From the NCBI GenBank assembly GCA_017643395.1, contig JAEPNP010000001.1:1927806-1991805 (forward strand): a stretch of DNA of 64,000 nucleotides, written 5' to 3'. Source of the stretch: Rhodothermales bacterium. Lineage in GTDB: Bacteria > Bacteroidota > Rhodothermia > Rhodothermales > UBA10348. The notes below the pieces were generated by a model. It ran no database searches. It was given only the letters and a program-made list of their open reading frames with translations, and was not told the origin of the DNA. Positions 37,117-45,461 of this stretch are shown here, piece after piece; the stretch's first letter is position 1; each line of letters starts with the position of its first letter. Both the position numbers and the translations under genes were made by a program.

Positions 37117-37248
37117 GTTCGTCATGCTAAGGAGAGAACCCGGGAGAGCCGGGACCGGGGAGGATACCCCTCAATACCCGCCCGGTCCCGTAAATGGCTC
37201 GTTGGGTACTCGAAGTCCCGCTTTGCTTAGCGGGATGGCTTCCGGTAG
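37083..37248 (-). ncRNA. Candidate structured small RNA (~165 nt) with sigma-28-like promoter
   Basis: Predicted from a leftward promoter (37254-37280) and a perfect terminator (37083-37116), with no credible ORF between. The RNA has hairpin 1 (TCCCGCT/AGCGGGA, 37216-37235), hairpin 2 (nine perfect pairs, 37151-37159 with 37181-37189, enclosing a smaller stem), an unpaired CTCTCCTT (37129-37136, complementary to Shine-Dalgarno sequences) and the terminator stem. This order of stems, open pyrimidine patch and terminator is what trans-acting sRNAs look like. Both ends are estimates and expression is untested. The 490-base stretch 36906-37396 holds nothing else but two terminators and two promoters. 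Confidence 0.6.
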
Positions 37249-37253
37249 GTAGG

Positions 37254-37280
37254 GTATCGGCAGATATTCAGACGACTTAA
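37254..37280 (-). promoter_or_regulatory. Leftward sigma-28-like promoter of the small RNA
   Basis: On the minus strand: TTAAGTCG (37280-37273), 11 bases, GCCGATAC (37261-37254). It keeps both boxes and the spacing of the subtilase and peptide promoters, and points into a gene-free region. Confidence 0.7.
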
Positions 37281-37345
37281 GAAAAGTATTGTGAAGCTAC
37301 GATGAAGTGACGGGGTGCCTGGCGGGAAGTGCTGAGGGGCCGGCT

Positions 37346-37372
37346 TTAGATCCTGGTCGCGACGGCCGATAC
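37346..37372 (+). promoter_or_regulatory. Sigma-28-like promoter of the pseudopilin-like pair
   Basis: GCCGATAC (37365-37372) is a perfect copy of the -10 box; 11 bases upstream the -35 box is the weaker TTAGATCC (37346-37353). The ATG at 37397 follows 24 bases after the -10 box. Confidence 0.55.
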
Positions 37373-37396
37373 CGACCGCGGAAACCCATGTAATCC

Positions 37397-37786
37397 ATGC
37401 AGCAAACCCTGATGGCGTTCCTGGCCATGATGGTGGCGTCCATCGCGGCGTACAACCAGCAGATGTCCGACATCCGCTCCCAGGAGGACCGCATCCGCAG
37501 TGAGATCGAAATGATGGCCGCAGCCGTTGCCCTTCACGAGATGGAGACGGCTGCAGCATCCAAGAGCTGGGTCGCTCTCGACGACCTCGACGACACCACC
37601 GGCTCCTCGACCTACGACCTCGACACGGTCAGCGTGTCATTTGACTGGGAGTGGGACGTGCGCTACGTGGACGATCTCGGGGAACTCTCTGTGACGCCAA
37701 CCGACCTCAAGGAGGCGGAGATCACCATCACGCACAACCGCTGGGCATTTGACCTGGTGATCATTGCCCGGACTTTCGGCCTGTGA
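37397..37786 (+). CDS. Small membrane-anchored pseudopilin-like protein
   Basis: 129 residues, no named family recognised. The N-terminus is a hydrophobic helix (LMAFLAMMVASIAAYN, 5-20) continuing into a polar helix (QMSDIRSQEDRIRSEIEMMA), then a beta-rich globular part (VSVSFDWEWDVRYVDD, EAEITITHNRWAF). Helix-then-beta layout is that of type IV pilin-like and TadE-like proteins, though no prepilin cleavage site (G-F-type) is seen. It has its own sigma-28-like promoter and its stop overlaps the next start (GTGA), so the two proteins probably work together near the pilus machinery. Confidence 0.6.
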   Translation: MQQTLMAFLAMMVASIAAYNQQMSDIRSQEDRIRSEIEMMAAAVALHEMETAAASKSWVALDDLDDTTGSSTYDLDTVSVSFDWEWDVRYVDDLGELSVTPTDLKEAEITITHNRWAFDLVIIARTFGL

Positions 37787-38355
37787 ACGTCTTACTCGAC
37801 AATCTATCCTCGACTCTGGTCTTCGCGACGGTCGCGCTGGTGCTGGCCGCCACGCAGTTCCGCATGCAGAAGGACACCGCTGAGGTGACCATTGCGTACA
37901 TGGCCAAGAAGCAGCTCCTGAGCTTCGCCGAGATGATCGAGGACGAGTATGAGTTGATCGGCGAAGGGATCAGTGGTACCAAGATTCAAACCCACACGAC
38001 GGACGCGAACGGGAAGACGACGTCGTTCGTCTTCAACCGCGAGATCAGTTCGGTGGATACGCAGGTGGAATACCGCCTGGTGGCGACCGACACGGTGCAG
38101 GTGCAGGGGAGGGATGTCCCGATTTACCGGGTGGATCGGTTTGAGGCGGGCGTCAAGGTGGGTGGAGGCCCTGCGCTTCTCACCGATTTCCGGGTTGACC
38201 TGCTGACCAGCACCGGCGGAGGCGCTACGACCTCCACTGCCGAGCTGGTGCGCATCCGTATGTCGCTGGCCCACACTGTGGGGGACATGGACGACTCCAA
38301 CGTCAATGTCAGCTACTGGGGCATGACCCTCAGGCCGATTGCCCTGAGTTTGTAG
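37783..38355 (+). CDS. Membrane-anchored pseudopilin-like protein, unknown
   Basis: 190 residues with a GTG start overlapping the preceding gene. One N-terminal hydrophobic helix (TLVFATVALVLAATQF, about 10-26) runs into QMQKDTAEV-type polar helix residues and KKQLLSFAEMIEDEYELIGEG, then a periplasmic beta-rich domain (VEYRLVATDTVQVQG, ELVRIRMSLAHTVG). It looks like a second minor-pseudopilin or assembly protein paired with the 129-residue protein. No homologous family recognised with confidence. Confidence 0.6.
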   Translation: MNVLLDNLSSTLVFATVALVLAATQFRMQKDTAEVTIAYMAKKQLLSFAEMIEDEYELIGEGISGTKIQTHTTDANGKTTSFVFNREISSVDTQVEYRLVATDTVQVQGRDVPIYRVDRFEAGVKVGGGPALLTDFRVDLLTSTGGGATTSTAELVRIRMSLAHTVGDMDDSNVNVSYWGMTLRPIALSL

Positions 38356-38391
38356 CGGGCCGAACCATAGGGAAAAAGTTCGCGACCGGGC

Positions 38392-38419
38392 TTAAGTGCG
38401 GGGGGGAAGCTGCCGATAC
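38392..38419 (+). promoter_or_regulatory. Sigma-28-like promoter of the PilX-like gene
   Basis: TTAAGTGC (38392-38399), a 12-base spacer and GCCGATAC (38412-38419). The spacer is one longer than in the other copies; boxes are strong. The ATG at 38473 follows 53 bases later. Confidence 0.65.
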
Positions 38420-38472
38420 CTACCCATGCGTCTGCTATCAGACGATCCGCCTCAGACAACCTAACTACCACT

Positions 38473-40479
38473 ATGGGTAAGGCAGCACTAATCCTCGTCG
38501 CCGCAGTCAGCGTCGCTTCGACTACGGTCTACATGACGCAGGACAGACAGTCCATCGAGACGCTCAGTCAGGAAGCGGTGTACGAGCACCAGGTCCTCGC
38601 GCGGGAGATCGCGCAGTCCGCATTCAACCGTGTGGAGAGCAGGGTCCGCCGAGATTTCGAGAATCACCGGGTCAGCCTGGCCGATGTCGCGCATCGACAG
38701 GGTGAGATGGACATCACTGCGGTCGGCACGGCGGGATCGCCGGTCGCCATCTCGGCCACGGGCCGGTTTGAGGACGCCGAGTACACCATTTCCGGGGTGC
38801 TTTCCCGCTCCGGATCCCGGGTACTGGACGCACTGACGGTCGATGGGGCCGTTGAGGCGGTAGACTTCTCAGGCAACGCGATGGTGTCCGGTCTGGATAC
38901 CGATCCGGATGGATCCGACGGATCCAACCAGGATGTGCACGCCGTGCTGGCAACCACGACGGACGCCTACACCGACTTCCTGGCGGAGGTAGTCGCAGGT
39001 GTCGGACCGGGCGTTGCCGGACTCGCTGATGTGCTTCAGGGCACGCCCGAGACCAATCTGGACAACATGTCCACCAATATTCTGGCCTACTCAGGGGGTG
39101 CGCTCACCACCTACACCGGTGACCAGGACCTGTCGGATACTACGCTGGGATCTGCCGGCTCTCCGGTTGTTCTGCGCGTCACCGAGGGCGACCTGACGCT
39201 GTCCGGCACGTTCACCGGATACGGCATTCTCTATCTCGACGGCACGCTCGTCATGGAAGACGACGCGCGATGGGAAGGACTGATCTTCATTGAAGAGGAC
39301 GGCGGCGACCACATTCTGCGTGACGACGCCCGCGTGTATGGAGCGGTGGTTATCCGGTCCATTGCGCAGGACGGCTCCGGAGATGACGGCGGCCTGCCGG
39401 GCGGCCATTTCGATGTCGATGTGTTCGATGAGTTCGGAGTCGGTGACTACCGCTACCACGAGCACAAGTATGACGACGACTTTGACGTCACCGGAATCGA
39501 TCTCCTGGACCCGACCGGGTGTGGCAGCGGCGGCCTTTGCTGGAGCTCCATTCTGGGCAGTGAGGATGCGGTCTACGTGTCCTTCAAGAACGAGACCTAC
39601 GGGTACGGCACCTTCGACATCGAGGCCGGCGCAGGTTCCGTTACCAGCACCTGTGATGACGGTGGTGGTGGCGGCGGCGGGGGTGGTGGCGACTCCGACG
39701 ACGACGATGATGATGGTGGCGACTCCGACGACGACGATGACGGCGGATGGGACTTCTCGGCCGGCGCCGACATGGCGCGAGCCTCTCAGCTGACCGGTCT
39801 CTTCAGTGGCCTGGGCAGCGGAAACGGCCTGGCCATGTGCCACGACGGGACCACGATCAACGTCTCCGGATTTGCCGTGCTCGCTCATCTCTGGCACGGC
39901 GACTCGATCGGAGCCTGCTCCGAGCCGGAGGATGAAGGTGATGGATGTGAACCGACCACAACAAACATCCCGGCAGTCGACCTTGCTGGCAATACGCACG
40001 AGGGGCTCTCGGCCACGCTGCTGGACTCACGGGAAGTCACCAGCTTCTCTGTCAACTTCGAGTATCTCTGCGCTCTGATGATCAGCTCGCCGAATGGCGT
40101 GATCTACGATCCGACGGATCGCAATGACGCGTTCACGATTCAGATTCACGATGCCTCGCACGACGGCTCCAGCTGGAACCAGGGCAGTCTGCTGTACGAG
40201 ACGTCCGTCTACCACCATACCGGGTACGGCTGGTGGGATGATCCGGGTGGAGAAATCTGTGATCCGCTTCTGGGCGGAGGTGACATCGTGCAGGCCGGAG
40301 ATCCGCTGGAGCTGGACGTCGAGGACGATGCTCTGATCCAGTACAGCTCGCTGGCGATGACCCGCATCAAGGACCTGCTTGCCGAGGTCGATCCCGGCTC
40401 TGGATCCATCACGCTCGGCGACGTCAGCGAAGCGGGAGTGCGTCCAAAGAAGCTGGCCAAGTGGCTTGGTCTGCAATAG
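38473..40479 (+). CDS. Large PilX-like exported protein with acidic Gly-rich linker
   Basis: 668 residues. One N-terminal hydrophobic helix (AALILVAAVSVASTTVYM) followed by a long polar helix (SQEAVYEHQVLAREIAQSAF) as in PilX/type IV pilin-like proteins. Residues about 190-300 form a beta-solenoid-like PilX/DUF7305-type domain (GDLTLSGTFTGYGILYLDG, DDARWEGLIFI, DDARVYGAVVI). About 397-430 is a Gly run then two copies of GDSDDDDD, a flexible probably calcium-binding linker. A C-terminal domain includes Cys pairs and YGWWDDPGGEICDP. Has its own sigma-28-like promoter. Probably a surface component of the pilus-like system; exact role unknown. Confidence 0.65.
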   Translation: MGKAALILVAAVSVASTTVYMTQDRQSIETLSQEAVYEHQVLAREIAQSAFNRVESRVRRDFENHRVSLADVAHRQGEMDITAVGTAGSPVAISATGRFEDAEYTISGVLSRSGSRVLDALTVDGAVEAVDFSGNAMVSGLDTDPDGSDGSNQDVHAVLATTTDAYTDFLAEVVAGVGPGVAGLADVLQGTPETNLDNMSTNILAYSGGALTTYTGDQDLSDTTLGSAGSPVVLRVTEGDLTLSGTFTGYGILYLDGTLVMEDDARWEGLIFIEEDGGDHILRDDARVYGAVVIRSIAQDGSGDDGGLPGGHFDVDVFDEFGVGDYRYHEHKYDDDFDVTGIDLLDPTGCGSGGLCWSSILGSEDAVYVSFKNETYGYGTFDIEAGAGSVTSTCDDGGGGGGGGGGDSDDDDDDGGDSDDDDDGGWDFSAGADMARASQLTGLFSGLGSGNGLAMCHDGTTINVSGFAVLAHLWHGDSIGACSEPEDEGDGCEPTTTNIPAVDLAGNTHEGLSATLLDSREVTSFSVNFEYLCALMISSPNGVIYDPTDRNDAFTIQIHDASHDGSSWNQGSLLYETSVYHHTGYGWWDDPGGEICDPLLGGGDIVQAGDPLELDVEDDALIQYSSLAMTRIKDLLAEVDPGSGSITLGDVSEAGVRPKKLAKWLGLQ

Positions 40480-40549
40480 CGATGGCCGATTCGGTCCGGT
40501 GATTGCTCCTGGTCCGGCGTCTGGGCAGCCAGCCTGAAACGCCGGATTC

Positions 40550-41929
40550 GTGATCGCTCTACAGGAAAAGAGTTCCAGTCTTCAGGCCCGCCTCCGCAAG
40601 GAGGTGGGCCGTTTTCGTGCGCGCTTGTCCCGACCCATGGATGCAGCGCCGTTGGTGTGGTTTCGATTTGTCTTCGGGGCCATCATGGTTTGGGAGGTAT
40701 ACCGGTACTGGTCCAAGGGGTGGATCGAGCGGTACTACATCCAGCCCTGGATGAACTTCAAGTTTCAGGGTTTTGGTTGGGTAGAAGTTCTCCCCGAGCC
40801 CTGGATCTGGATGTACTTCGCGGCGATGGCTGTACTGGCCGCCGCCGTCGCAGTCGGACTGGCGTATCGGATTGCGATGCCGCTGTTTGCGGCAGGGTTC
40901 TGCTACTGGTTCCTGCTGGAACAGGCCAACTACCTGAACCACTTCTACCTGATTTCGCTGGTCAGCCTGCTCTTGGTATTTGTGCCGGCCCACCGCTACG
41001 GCAGCGTTGATGCCCGAATAAGCCCGGAAATCCGGTCACGCTGGGTGCCGACGTGGAGTGTTTGGGCCATTAGGTTCCAGCTGGGAGTGGCCTATGCTTT
41101 TGGTGGCATTGCCAAACTGAATGGAGACTGGCTCACCGGCAGGCCGATGAACGACTGGTTGCAGGGCACGGGCGACACCTGGCTAATCGGCCCCTTCCTT
41201 GAGGCCCCGCTGGCACCACTGCTCATCTCCTGGGGAGGACTGTTGTTCGATGTGCTGATTGTGCCGGCCCTCCTGTGGAAGCGTACCCGAATTCCGGCGG
41301 TGCTTGCCGTGACGGCATTCCATCTGACGAACTCGGCCATCTTCTCCATCGGCATCTTTCCCTGGCTGATGTTGGCGGCAACGCCCGTCTTCTTCGATAC
41401 GCCCTGGCGTCGTGTCAGGCCATCGGAGATCGTAAAGCCGGCGACTCTCAGGACCATGCCCGCGGCGGGCTTCGCGGCCGCCCTGGCGTTTGTCGCCTGG
41501 CAGCTGCTCATGCCCATGCGCCACCACCTGTATCCAGGAAACGTGAGCTGGACGGAAGAGGGCCACAATTTTTCGTGGCATATGAAGCTGCGGGACAAGA
41601 ATGGCGAGATCGGTTTCACAGCGCGGGACCCGGAAACCGGTCAGTACTGGCGAATAGACCCGGAGCACTTCCTGAGTAGCCGACAGCTCCGCAAGATGAC
41701 TACTCGGCCACACCTGATCATGCAGTTTGCACGCGCGATCGAACCGGAGTTGCTGCGGGAGCTCGAACTCGCGGACGTCGAGATCTACGGAGCCGCTTCT
41801 GTCTCTCTGAATGGTCGCCCCCGAACCGCGCTCATCGATCCCAACGCAGATCTTACCAGTGTTCGATGGGGCCTGAGAGCTTCCGAGTGGGTGTTGCCCC
41901 TGGAACAGCCTTCTGTCGCAGGCCGCTGA
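40550..41929 (+). CDS. HTTM / vitamin K-dependent gamma-carboxylase-like membrane protein
   Basis: Up to 459 residues; GTG start uncertain. The conserved family region begins at SRPMDAAPLVWFRFVFG (about residue 27), so a start at the in-frame GTG 40604 or ATG 40637 is also possible. Features: GWIERYYIQPWMNFKFQGFGWV, LLEQANYLNHFYLISL, VPAHRYGSVDA, and YAFGGIAKLNGDWL, whose Lys lines up with the catalytic base of the human carboxylase. Several helices make up the HTTM domain, then a soluble C-terminus. Bacterial members are of unproven activity. It follows the acidic PilX-like protein. A terminator-like hairpin sits at its 5' end (40585-40615). Confidence 0.83.
   Translation: MIALQEKSSSLQARLRKEVGRFRARLSRPMDAAPLVWFRFVFGAIMVWEVYRYWSKGWIERYYIQPWMNFKFQGFGWVEVLPEPWIWMYFAAMAVLAAAVAVGLAYRIAMPLFAAGFCYWFLLEQANYLNHFYLISLVSLLLVFVPAHRYGSVDARISPEIRSRWVPTWSVWAIRFQLGVAYAFGGIAKLNGDWLTGRPMNDWLQGTGDTWLIGPFLEAPLAPLLISWGGLLFDVLIVPALLWKRTRIPAVLAVTAFHLTNSAIFSIGIFPWLMLAATPVFFDTPWRRVRPSEIVKPATLRTMPAAGFAAALAFVAWQLLMPMRHHLYPGNVSWTEEGHNFSWHMKLRDKNGEIGFTARDPETGQYWRIDPEHFLSSRQLRKMTTRPHLIMQFARAIEPELLRELELADVEIYGAASVSLNGRPRTALIDPNADLTSVRWGLRASEWVLPLEQPSVAGR
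40585..40615 (+). terminator. Terminator-like hairpin with GCAA loop at the start of the HTTM frame
   Basis: GGCCCGCCTCC (40585-40595) pairs over 11 bases (one G-T) with GGAGGTGGGCC (40600-40610), closed by a GCAA tetraloop and followed by GTTTT. It would end the PilX-like transcript, yet lies inside the longest HTTM reading frame. Confidence 0.6.
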
Positions 41930-41938
41930 TTGGTGGAT

Positions 41939-41965
41939 TTAAGTCCGGGGCTTTGCTGCCGATAC
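41939..41965 (+). promoter_or_regulatory. Sigma-28-like promoter of the small secreted peptide
   Basis: TTAAGTCC (41939-41946), exactly 11 bases, GCCGATAC (41958-41965): the best copy in the window. It ends 53 bases before the peptide ATG at 42019. Confidence 0.75.
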
Positions 41966-42018
41966 CTGAAGTGCGTGATACGCTCACGCGCTTTTCTGGC
42001 ACGATACCCCTTGATTCC

Positions 42019-42177
42019 ATGCACAACCGCATCCTCCGGGCAGGAATGCTCTTGTTGGCCTCCCTGATGCTGGCACCACCAGCCGGAGCCGAGATCGAAG
42101 TGCCCACGGGCATTCAGACGCTGAAAAGTGCAGTCGCCCCGGTGGGCCATTCGGGGCGTATTCCGGAGCGATATTGA
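42019..42177 (+). CDS. 52-residue secreted peptide
   Basis: MHNRILRAG then a hydrophobic core (MLLLASLMLAPPAGA) with an AGA-type cleavage site near residue 24-25, leaving a mature peptide of about 28 residues (EIEVPTGIQTLKSAVAPVGH region). The frame is open further upstream to 41866, but only this ATG gives an export signal and it follows a strong sigma-28-like promoter. No family is recognised and no Cys is present. It may be a pilus-related secreted peptide, a pheromone-like signal or a small pilus component; the alternative is a leader ORF for the ATPase operon 140 bases downstream. Confidence 0.55.
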   Translation: MHNRILRAGMLLLASLMLAPPAGAEIEVPTGIQTLKSAVAPVGHSGRIPERY

Positions 42178-42234
42178 TCGTCGCGGGCAGGTCCCGGGTA
42201 CGCGCAGAGCAATGATTCGAACTCGCCGCTACGC

Positions 42235-42261
42235 TTAAGGGCTCGCCGGACGGGACGATAC
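42235..42261 (+). promoter_or_regulatory. Sigma-28-like promoter of the pilus ATPase-secretin operon
   Basis: TTAAGGGC (42235-42242), exactly 11 bases, GACGATAC (42254-42261), one change from the common -10 box. It ends 55 bases before the ATPase ATG at 42317. Confidence 0.65.
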
Positions 42262-42316
42262 CGGCTGTGTATTCCCCTCATTCGGGGGTGCACGAAGCCA
42301 GAACATCGCCCGTCTC

Positions 42317-43720
42317 ATGTTCAGAGACCTACCTGAACCTCGATTCTCGGTGGCCGACTCGCCAGGAGGCCGCCCCCGTACCGCGCGCGAAGCCCGGGCC
42401 ATGATGGCTCGGTTGCACGCGGAGCAGAACGGCGCGGCCGTGCCCGAACCGCCTGCGCCGGCCCCGCGCAAGAAGAACACGGCATCCCTGCGCGGACAGT
42501 TCGCGCATGAGGTCCCGATGGTGATTCGGGAGATCGCTGAGAAGATCCCCTATCAGTTTCTCGGGGAAGACCGGGTGCTCTACGTCGTGGAGCAGATCCA
42601 GCGCGTGTCAGCCGCCGAACGGCAGGCCATGCGGGAGTTTTTCTACCGGGTGATGCGGCACATGCTGACGCTGGGCGCCAGCGACATCGACCTGGGCGGC
42701 GCATCGTCACGCGGATCGATCTGGCTCCGCATCCACGGCGACAAGCGGCCGGTGCATCAGTTCGGCATGTTCAACCCCGATGAGTTCACCGTGCTCATCA
42801 CGAACCTGCTGAATGACAAGAACCGCAGCGTGCTTCAGGAGCGCCGAGCGGCCGATTTCTCATTCTCCCTGCCCATCGAAGGGGATCGAAAGGTCCGGTT
42901 TCGTGCCACCGTGTATTACGAGATGGAGGACATCGCGCTGAACATGCGCGCCATCACCGACACGGTTCGGCCACTCAAGACGTTGGAGTTTCATCCCGTG
43001 ATCGAGCGGAGCCTCATGTTCCGGCATGTGCGCGATGGACTGACCATCATCTCCGGCGTGACCGGCTCGGGCAAGAGTACGACGCTGGATGCCGTCGTCG
43101 ACGCAAACAACAAGGACTTTCCCGGCCACATCGTCATTCTCGGTCAGCCGATCGAGTACATGCACATGTCGCAGAAGTGCATCGTACGCCACCGGGAAGT
43201 CGGACGGGATGTGAACTCGTTCAAGGAAGGCATCACCCAGTCCCTGCGTCAGGACCCGGACATTGTGGTGATCGGCGAGATGCGCGATCCGCAGACCATC
43301 TCCTCGACCCTGGAGATCACGGACTCCGGTCACAAGGTCTTTACCACGCTGCACACGTCGTCCGCCGTCGAGTCCATCGACCGAATCATTGCGGAATACC
43401 CGACCGATGAGCAGAATCGTGTTCGCAACCGCCTGGCGGACGTGCTCCGCTGCGTGATTGCACAAAAACTCGCGCCCCGTCACGGTGGCGGCCGCATCCT
43501 GGTCAAGGAAGTGCTGTGGCTGGACTCTTCGGCTCGAGCCGCCATCAAGGGCGACAACGTCGGCGAGATCTACCAGATGATGTGGGAGGGAGGCAATCAG
43601 GGCATGATCACCCTGGAGCAGGACCTCTACCGCCTGGTCAAGCAGGGTCAGATCACGGTCGAGACCGCAGTGAACTACGCCAACAACAAGAAGCGGCTGA
43701 ATCAGCTGCTCCGACGGTAA
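42317..43720 (+). CDS. PilT/PilB-family pilus ATPase
   Basis: Hexameric secretion/pilus motor ATPase, 467 residues. A Pro-rich N-terminus (1-60) replaces the usual GspE/MshE N-domain; a PAS-like N2 domain (ASDIDLGGASSRGSIWLRI) follows. Walker A GVTGSGKST (about 248-256), Walker B PDIVVIGEMRDP (about 314-325) and His box GHKVFTTLHTSSA (about 337-349) are intact. The Asp box, normally EDPIE, reads GQPIEY (about 276-281), losing the acidic pair. Overall shape is closer to PilT than PilB. First gene of a run of four with PilMN, PilOP and a secretin; the sole ATPase in the locus. Confidence 0.88.
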   Translation: MFRDLPEPRFSVADSPGGRPRTAREARAMMARLHAEQNGAAVPEPPAPAPRKKNTASLRGQFAHEVPMVIREIAEKIPYQFLGEDRVLYVVEQIQRVSAAERQAMREFFYRVMRHMLTLGASDIDLGGASSRGSIWLRIHGDKRPVHQFGMFNPDEFTVLITNLLNDKNRSVLQERRAADFSFSLPIEGDRKVRFRATVYYEMEDIALNMRAITDTVRPLKTLEFHPVIERSLMFRHVRDGLTIISGVTGSGKSTTLDAVVDANNKDFPGHIVILGQPIEYMHMSQKCIVRHREVGRDVNSFKEGITQSLRQDPDIVVIGEMRDPQTISSTLEITDSGHKVFTTLHTSSAVESIDRIIAEYPTDEQNRVRNRLADVLRCVIAQKLAPRHGGGRILVKEVLWLDSSARAAIKGDNVGEIYQMMWEGGNQGMITLEQDLYRLVKQGQITVETAVNYANNKKRLNQLLRR

Positions 43721-43735
43721 TCCCGGAGGCCGCCA

Positions 43736-45457
43736 ATGAAACTGGGATCATCCAAAGACCTCGTACTGGGCATCGCGGTAACCTACCGCGCCGTGCACGG
43801 CGTACTGGTTCGCGACACTCCGAATGGGCCTGAGGTTGTTCGTCACTTCGATCGGCCACGCAGCGCGACCGATTCTTCGGCCATGGAGTCCGGGGGTTCT
43901 GCCCAGCAGGAGTTCCATTACGTAGAGGACAACGATCCGGACGTAGCGTTCGCTTCGGCGGCCGCCGACCATTCGAGCCTGTTTCTGAGCTCTGAATTCT
44001 CCGATACCGAGGTGATTAACGGTGAAGTGGCACCGTCCACCGTCGAAATCGAGCTGACCGACATTCTTGATGAATGCGCCGAGGCCGGCTACCCCGACCC
44101 CTACGTCGTGTTCTGCGTCGGCTCGACCGATCTGGACTACCACGAGGTCTTCGTACGGGGCAAGGCGAAACCCGGAGATCGGCCGGCCAAGAAAAAGAAA
44201 AGCAAGAAGCGGCACGAGAGCAGCAAGCTGCTGCAACATCTAGCCGCCACCACGGACGCCAAGTTCAATCCGGACCAGACGGTGTTCGTGCCCATGACGC
44301 CGTCCGAGGAGCGGGTGCCCCGCTACCTCGCGATCTGCGCCCGTGGCTCCGAGATCATTGTTCCGACCCTGAAGCGGCTGGCTGCGCGCAATCGACGCAT
44401 CAACGTCGGCGTCATCGAGACCGAGGTGAGTCTGCTGCTCGGAACCGTGCGCCGTCTGGTCGCGGACAGCGACGACGGTCGCACGCCGCCCACTAGACTG
44501 CTGGTCCGCGTCGGTGCGGACGATACGGTCATCATGCTCATCGAGGGGGGCAACCTTTCCCACGTGGAGTCCCTCCGGTCCATCACCTCGTTTGATCCGG
44601 CCGATACGGTCTGCTCCCGCATCCTGCTGCTGCAGGACGAGCACGGCTTCGCCGATCCGGACGAAATCCTGGTGCTCGGAGAGGAGAACGAAGAGTCGCT
44701 GACGCGGCGGCTCACGGAGTTCTTCGAAGAGAGCAAGGTTCAGAGCATTCGTGAGGTGCTTCCGCGAAGCGCTGACGACCTGGACGAAGAGTACTCCCGC
44801 GAAGCGACCCTCGCCGCGGCAGCCGTAGTCCGCTACCTCTACGATCCCGCCGGCAAGACCCATTTCGAACCAATCAGCTTGCTGCCCCGCAAGCTGTTCC
44901 GTCGCGGCCCGAGACTGGACCAGTTCAAGTGGCAGACTGTGCCCCTTATGGTCCTGCTCTTTGCGACCTCCCTCTTCTTTGTGCACCGGTACATCCGTCA
45001 GTCGCAGGAGACCCAGGCGTTGAACGACAAGCTTGCCGAGTACCCTGCAGAGCTGATCGAAAGCAACAAGGGCGACCTGCAGGCCCGCATCGACTCGATA
45101 CAGGCCGTTTCCGCGGGCTATATCCAGGCGCTGGCCGTGCTGGACAGCATCCTGGTGGGAAGCGACAAGTGGTCGCGCGCCATGGAACGCGCATCCGCTG
45201 AGGCCGCAGCCGTCCCCGGCATCTGGATTGAAACCTGGGAGCAGGAGGGCGAGAGCCTGGAACTCATCGGCACGGCGACCAACCGGGATCACCTGGTGCG
45301 GTACGCAACGCGCATGGACGGCATCATCAAGAGCATGTCCTTTGGCGAAATCCGAGAGCAGCCGGTGTTCAAGTTCACCATGGACGTGCCGCTTCCGCAC
45401 GAGCTGCCTGCCGCAGCGCAGTTCCTGAGGGACCAGGCCGAACAATCAGGAGAGTAG
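43736..45457 (+). CDS. PilM-PilN-like fusion of the pilus alignment complex
   Basis: 573 residues, preceded by a good ribosome binding site (GGAGG). Residues 1-390 look like a divergent actin-like PilM/GspL domain (DLVLGIAVTYRAVHGVLV, GVIETEVSLLLGTVRRL, RLLVRVGADDTVIMLIEGG, EATLAAAAVVRYLYDP). One TM (about 400-418, VPLMVLLFATSLFFVHRY) is followed by a coiled coil and a PilN-like ferredoxin-fold domain (GIWIETWEQEGESLELIGTA). In standard systems these are two proteins; here one chain, as in GspL. Contains a Lys-rich insert (KKKKSKKRHE). Assignment rests on layout and neighbours. Confidence 0.7.
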   Translation: MKLGSSKDLVLGIAVTYRAVHGVLVRDTPNGPEVVRHFDRPRSATDSSAMESGGSAQQEFHYVEDNDPDVAFASAAADHSSLFLSSEFSDTEVINGEVAPSTVEIELTDILDECAEAGYPDPYVVFCVGSTDLDYHEVFVRGKAKPGDRPAKKKKSKKRHESSKLLQHLAATTDAKFNPDQTVFVPMTPSEERVPRYLAICARGSEIIVPTLKRLAARNRRINVGVIETEVSLLLGTVRRLVADSDDGRTPPTRLLVRVGADDTVIMLIEGGNLSHVESLRSITSFDPADTVCSRILLLQDEHGFADPDEILVLGEENEESLTRRLTEFFEESKVQSIREVLPRSADDLDEEYSREATLAAAAVVRYLYDPAGKTHFEPISLLPRKLFRRGPRLDQFKWQTVPLMVLLFATSLFFVHRYIRQSQETQALNDKLAEYPAELIESNKGDLQARIDSIQAVSAGYIQALAVLDSILVGSDKWSRAMERASAEAAAVPGIWIETWEQEGESLELIGTATNRDHLVRYATRMDGIIKSMSFGEIREQPVFKFTMDVPLPHELPAAAQFLRDQAEQSGE

Positions 45458-45461
45458 CGAC